A DNA stretch of 9,745 nucleotides from Lautropia sp. GTDB lineage: Bacteria > Pseudomonadota > Gammaproteobacteria > Burkholderiales > Burkholderiaceae_E. The notes below the pieces were generated by a model, which was not told where the DNA came from, did no database searches, and was given only the letters and a program-made list of their open reading frames with translations. The stretch covers positions 1-9,745 of the forward strand of contig JACCRJ010000102.1 in the NCBI GenBank assembly GCA_013813615.1. The letters run 5' to 3'. A program made the position numbers and the translations under genes. This document shows positions 7,245-9,745 of this stretch, piece by piece (the stretch's first letter is position 1; the number at the start of each line of letters is the position of its first letter).

Positions 7245-8260
7245 CAGTCGGTCGAAAGCAATCCTCGCGGCTCGCAGCGCCGCAACCACCGGCGCAGATG
7301 CCGCTGGGCCCGGTGATCGCGGATGTCGCCGGCCTGGCCCTGACACCGGAGGAGCGCGAGCGCCTGCGCCATCCACTGGTCGGCGGCGTCATCCTGTTCG
7401 CGCGCAACTACGAGTCGCCGGACCAGTTGCGCTCGCTGACCCGTGACCTCCATGACCTGCGCGACCCGCCGTTGCTCGTCTGCGTCGACCAGGAGGGCGG
7501 CCGCGTGCAGCGCTTTCGCAGTGGCTTCAGCAGGATCGCGCCGATGCGCGAGCTCGGCCGTCTGTGGGATCGGGACGTCCTGGCTGCCGTGCGCGAGGCT
7601 ACCGAAGTGGGTCACCTGATCGGATCGGAACTGCGCGCCGTCGGCGTCGACCTCAGCTTCACGCCGGTGCTGGATCTCGACCACGGCGCCTCCGGCGTCA
7701 TCGGCGACCGCGCGTTCCATTCGGACCCGCGCGTGGTTGCGTTGCTGGCGAAGAGCCTGAACCATGGCCTCCTGCTTGCGGGCGTGGGTAACTGCGGCAA
7801 GCATTTTCCCGGCCACGGGTACGCCAATGCCGACTCGCACGTCGCGATGCCGGTGGACAGGCGGCCCCTGGCGCAGATCCTTGCGCAGGACGCCGCGCCC
7901 TATGGCTGGCTCGGCAGGTCATTGGGATCGGTCATGCCGGCGCATGTGGTTTATCCGAAAGTCGATGACCAGCCCGCTGGTTTCTCGCGCAGGTGGCTCC
8001 AGACGATCCTGCGCCGGCGCCTGAAGTTCGACGGCCTGATCTTCTCCGACGACCTGACGATGGAGGCCGCGACCGTCGCCGGCGGTATCACGGCCCGCGC
8101 AGCGGCGGCCCTCTTCGCCGGTTGCGACATGGTCCTGGTCTGCAACCGCCCCGACCTGGTGGACGAACTGCTGGCGGGCCTGACCGCGCCGCGCAACCGC
8201 CACCTGGCACGGCGCCTGTCCGCGATTCATCCGGGGCTGCGCGAGACAGCGGCGGCCTGA
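7241..8260 (+). CDS. nagZ: Beta-N-acetylhexosaminidase NagZ (glycoside hydrolase family 3)
   Basis: NagZ removes N-acetylglucosamine from GlcNAc-1,6-anhydromuropeptides in the cytoplasm during peptidoglycan recycling. Its products can induce AmpC-type beta-lactamase where ampR-ampC is present. The 339-residue protein has PLLVCVDQEGGRVQRFR, then KHFPGHG (187-193). Asp198 and His200 in ADSH fit the Asp-His acid/base pair known in the family. The nucleophile Asp270 is in IFSDDLTMEAA. The family's usual start is near MGPVxxDVxG, which corresponds to the internal Met20 (7298). The chosen start adds 19 residues (MTVGRKQSSRLAAPQPPAQ), but it has the better Shine-Dalgarno and the ATGA overlap with acpS. 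The extension is not a convincing signal peptide, consistent with a cytoplasmic enzyme. Confidence 0.95.
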   Translation: MTVGRKQSSRLAAPQPPAQMPLGPVIADVAGLALTPEERERLRHPLVGGVILFARNYESPDQLRSLTRDLHDLRDPPLLVCVDQEGGRVQRFRSGFSRIAPMRELGRLWDRDVLAAVREATEVGHLIGSELRAVGVDLSFTPVLDLDHGASGVIGDRAFHSDPRVVALLAKSLNHGLLLAGVGNCGKHFPGHGYANADSHVAMPVDRRPLAQILAQDAAPYGWLGRSLGSVMPAHVVYPKVDDQPAGFSRRWLQTILRRRLKFDGLIFSDDLTMEAATVAGGITARAAAALFAGCDMVLVCNRPDLVDELLAGLTAPRNRHLARRLSAIHPGLRETAAA

Positions 8261-8263
8261 GCG

Positions 8264-9745
8264 GTGGGCGAGGAGGTGACCGAGCCGGCGGGTCCGCCGG
8301 ATTTCAAGCCATTCTTGTCCCGGTTGCCCAACCGGCCGGGGGTCTACCGGATGATCGGCGGTGACGACGTCGTCCTCTACGTCGGCAAGGCGCGCGATCT
8401 CAAGAAGCGGGTGTCGTCGTACTTCAACAAGACGCAGCAGAGCCCGCGGATCGCGCAGATGGTCAGCCGCGTCGTGCGAATCGAAACGACCGCGACGCAG
8501 TCGGAGGCCGAGGCGCTGCTGCTTGAAAGCAACCTGATCAAGACGCTGCTGCCGCGCTACAACATCCTCTTTCGCGACGACAAGACCTACCCGTTTCTGC
8601 GCATCACCGCCCATCGCTATCCGCGGATCGCCTACTACCGCGGCGGTGTCGACCGGATGTCGCAGTTCTTCGGCCCTTATCCCAGCGCCTGGGCGGTCAA
8701 GGAGGGGATCCAGGTGCTGCAGAAAGTGTTCAGGCTGCGCACCTGCGAGGACACCGTGTTCGCAAACCGGTCGCGCCCCTGCCTGCTGCACCAGATCGAT
8801 CGTTGCAGCGCGCCGTGCGTGAAGCTGATCTCGCCCGAGGCGTACGCGGCCGACGTCGATTCGGCGGTGCGCTTCCTGCGTGGCGGGCATCGCGAGATAC
8901 TCCAGGAACTGGAGAAGTCGATGCAGTCGGCCGCGGAGGCACTGCGCTTCGAAGAGGCCGCGGTCCATCGCAACCGGATGACGGCGCTGTCACGGGTGCT
9001 TCACCAGCAGTCGATGGACACCAGTTCCGACACCGACGCCGACGTCATCGCGATCGCGAGCCGCGGCGGCAAAGTCTGCCTCAACCTCGCGATGGTTCGC
9101 GGCGGCCGGCACCTTGGCGACAAGGCTTACTTTCCGAACCACGTCGGCGAGATCGACCAGGGCACCGCCCCGGCGGTCCTGGAGGCATTCCTCGCGCAGC
9201 ACTATGCCGGCACCTTCGTGCCGCCGATCATCGTCTGCGCCCTGGAGCCGCAGACGCCGGAGGCGCTGTCGAGCCTTTCCGAGCAGGCCGGCAAGCCGGT
9301 GCAGTGGATACGCCAGCCGCAGCAGTCGCGACGTCGCTGGCTCGACCAGGCGCAGGCCAATGCGGAAATCGCGCTGACCCGCGCGCTCGCCGAGGAAGGT
9401 TCGCAGCAGGCCCGCACCCGCGAACTGGCGCAGGTGCTGAAGCTGGATGAAGGCGACGTCGACCATCTGCGGATCGAATGCTTCGACATCAGCCACACCA
9501 TGGGCGAAGCGACGCAGGCTTCCTGCGTCGTCCATCAGGGGCACCAGATGGTGCGCAGCGAATACCGGCGCTTCAACATAGCCGGCATCGAACCGGGCGA
9601 CGACTATGCGGCAATGCGCCAGGTGCTCACCCGCCGCTACGACCGGCTGGCGGCCATCGGCGACGCGACTCCGGATCCGGCAGAGCCACCGCCCGAACGG
9701 CGGTTGCCCGACGTGGTGCTGATCGACGGCGGCAAGGGCCAGGTG
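8264..9745 (+). CDS. uvrC: UvrABC system protein C, 3' end cut off by the window
   Basis: UvrC makes both incisions around a lesion in nucleotide excision repair, after loading by UvrA and UvrB. The window holds the first 494 codons of about 610 expected. The N-terminal GIY-YIG nuclease is clear: PGVYRM (25-30, Tyr28) and [11 protein letters not shown] (from Tyr39), which makes the 3' cut. Cys161, Cys173, Cys181 and Cys185 match the spacing (12, 8, 4) of the iron-sulfur cysteines of E. coli UvrC. A UVR domain that binds UvrB lies around 209-244. The RNase H-like domain for the 5' cut has begun, with Asp408 in ECFDISHT and Asp488 in LIDGGKGQ. The helix-hairpin-helix region is beyond the edge. 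GTG at 8264, 3 nt after the nagZ stop and in the same frame, is the likely start; GTG at 8276 is the alternative. Confidence 0.95.
   Translation, partial: MGEEVTEPAGPPDFKPFLSRLPNRPGVYRMIGGDDVVLYVGKARDLKKRVSSYFNKTQQSPRIAQMVSRVVRIETTATQSEAEALLLESNLIKTLLPRYNILFRDDKTYPFLRITAHRYPRIAYYRGGVDRMSQFFGPYPSAWAVKEGIQVLQKVFRLRTCEDTVFANRSRPCLLHQIDRCSAPCVKLISPEAYAADVDSAVRFLRGGHREILQELEKSMQSAAEALRFEEAAVHRNRMTALSRVLHQQSMDTSSDTDADVIAIASRGGKVCLNLAMVRGGRHLGDKAYFPNHVGEIDQGTAPAVLEAFLAQHYAGTFVPPIIVCALEPQTPEALSSLSEQAGKPVQWIRQPQQSRRRWLDQAQANAEIALTRALAEEGSQQARTRELAQVLKLDEGDVDHLRIECFDISHTMGEATQASCVVHQGHQMVRSEYRRFNIAGIEPGDDYAAMRQVLTRRYDRLAAIGDATPDPAEPPPERRLPDVVLIDGGKGQV
8271..8279 (+). promoter_or_regulatory. Nine-base anti-Shine-Dalgarno complement inside the uvrC start region
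   Basis: AGGAGGTGA is fully complementary to the usual 3' end of 16S rRNA, which makes it the strongest such site at any gene start here. It lies 5 nt after the GTG at 8264 and includes the GTG at 8276. No ATG, GTG or TTG occurs in the uvrC frame 5-10 nt downstream. As written it codes Glu-Glu-Val-Thr. It may be a misplaced-looking ribosome-binding site, a pause site or chance. Confidence 0.45.

Noticed and set aside
7919..8968. A 349-codon minus-strand frame spanning the nagZ-uvrC junction
   Set aside because: It crosses two certain genes and has the same shadow-like composition; no family is recognisable.

Overview
This GC-rich window has ten genes, all on the + strand. It looks like a proteobacterial chromosome, most likely a betaproteobacterium. 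The gene order (HtrA-type protease, lepA, lepB, DUF4845-type gene, rnc, era, recO, pdxJ, acpS, nagZ) is the one I know from Betaproteobacteria, and the RNase III, RecO and UvrC sequences fit that group. This placement is by recognition of families and synteny, not by a database search.

Layout. The window opens with the last 47 codons of an HtrA/DegP/MucD-type periplasmic protease (1-144). A 214-base gap follows. It holds a 13-bp tandem repeat, a plausible -10 box (TACAAT) and a chain of short hairpins leading to lepA. From lepA (359) to the window end the genes are tightly packed: lepA and lepB are 47 nt apart, lepB overlaps the DUF4845-like gene, rnc follows after 62 nt, era starts 4 nt after rnc, era overlaps recO by 8 nt, pdxJ follows after 60 nt, acpS after 14 nt, acpS overlaps nagZ by 4 nt (ATGA), and uvrC starts 3 nt after nagZ. 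The right edge cuts uvrC inside its C-terminal nuclease domain. I see no intrinsic terminator in the interior, so the set probably behaves as one long transcript with possible internal promoters.

How the genes fit together. LepA, RNase III and Era act on the ribosome and rRNA. LepB removes signal peptides at the inner membrane. RecO and UvrC repair DNA. PdxJ makes pyridoxine phosphate, AcpS activates acyl carrier protein, and NagZ recycles peptidoglycan. This is a growth-linked housekeeping cluster, not an accessory or defence island. I see no mobile element, tRNA, rRNA or CRISPR array.

I did not find a new biological system. The points most worth a second look are the structured lepA leader with competing hairpins and no Shine-Dalgarno, a block of rare codons inside lepB, the uncharacterised pseudopilin-like DUF4845 protein, an anti-SD-complementary site placed inside uvrC instead of before it, and degenerate short tandem repeats at three gene junctions.
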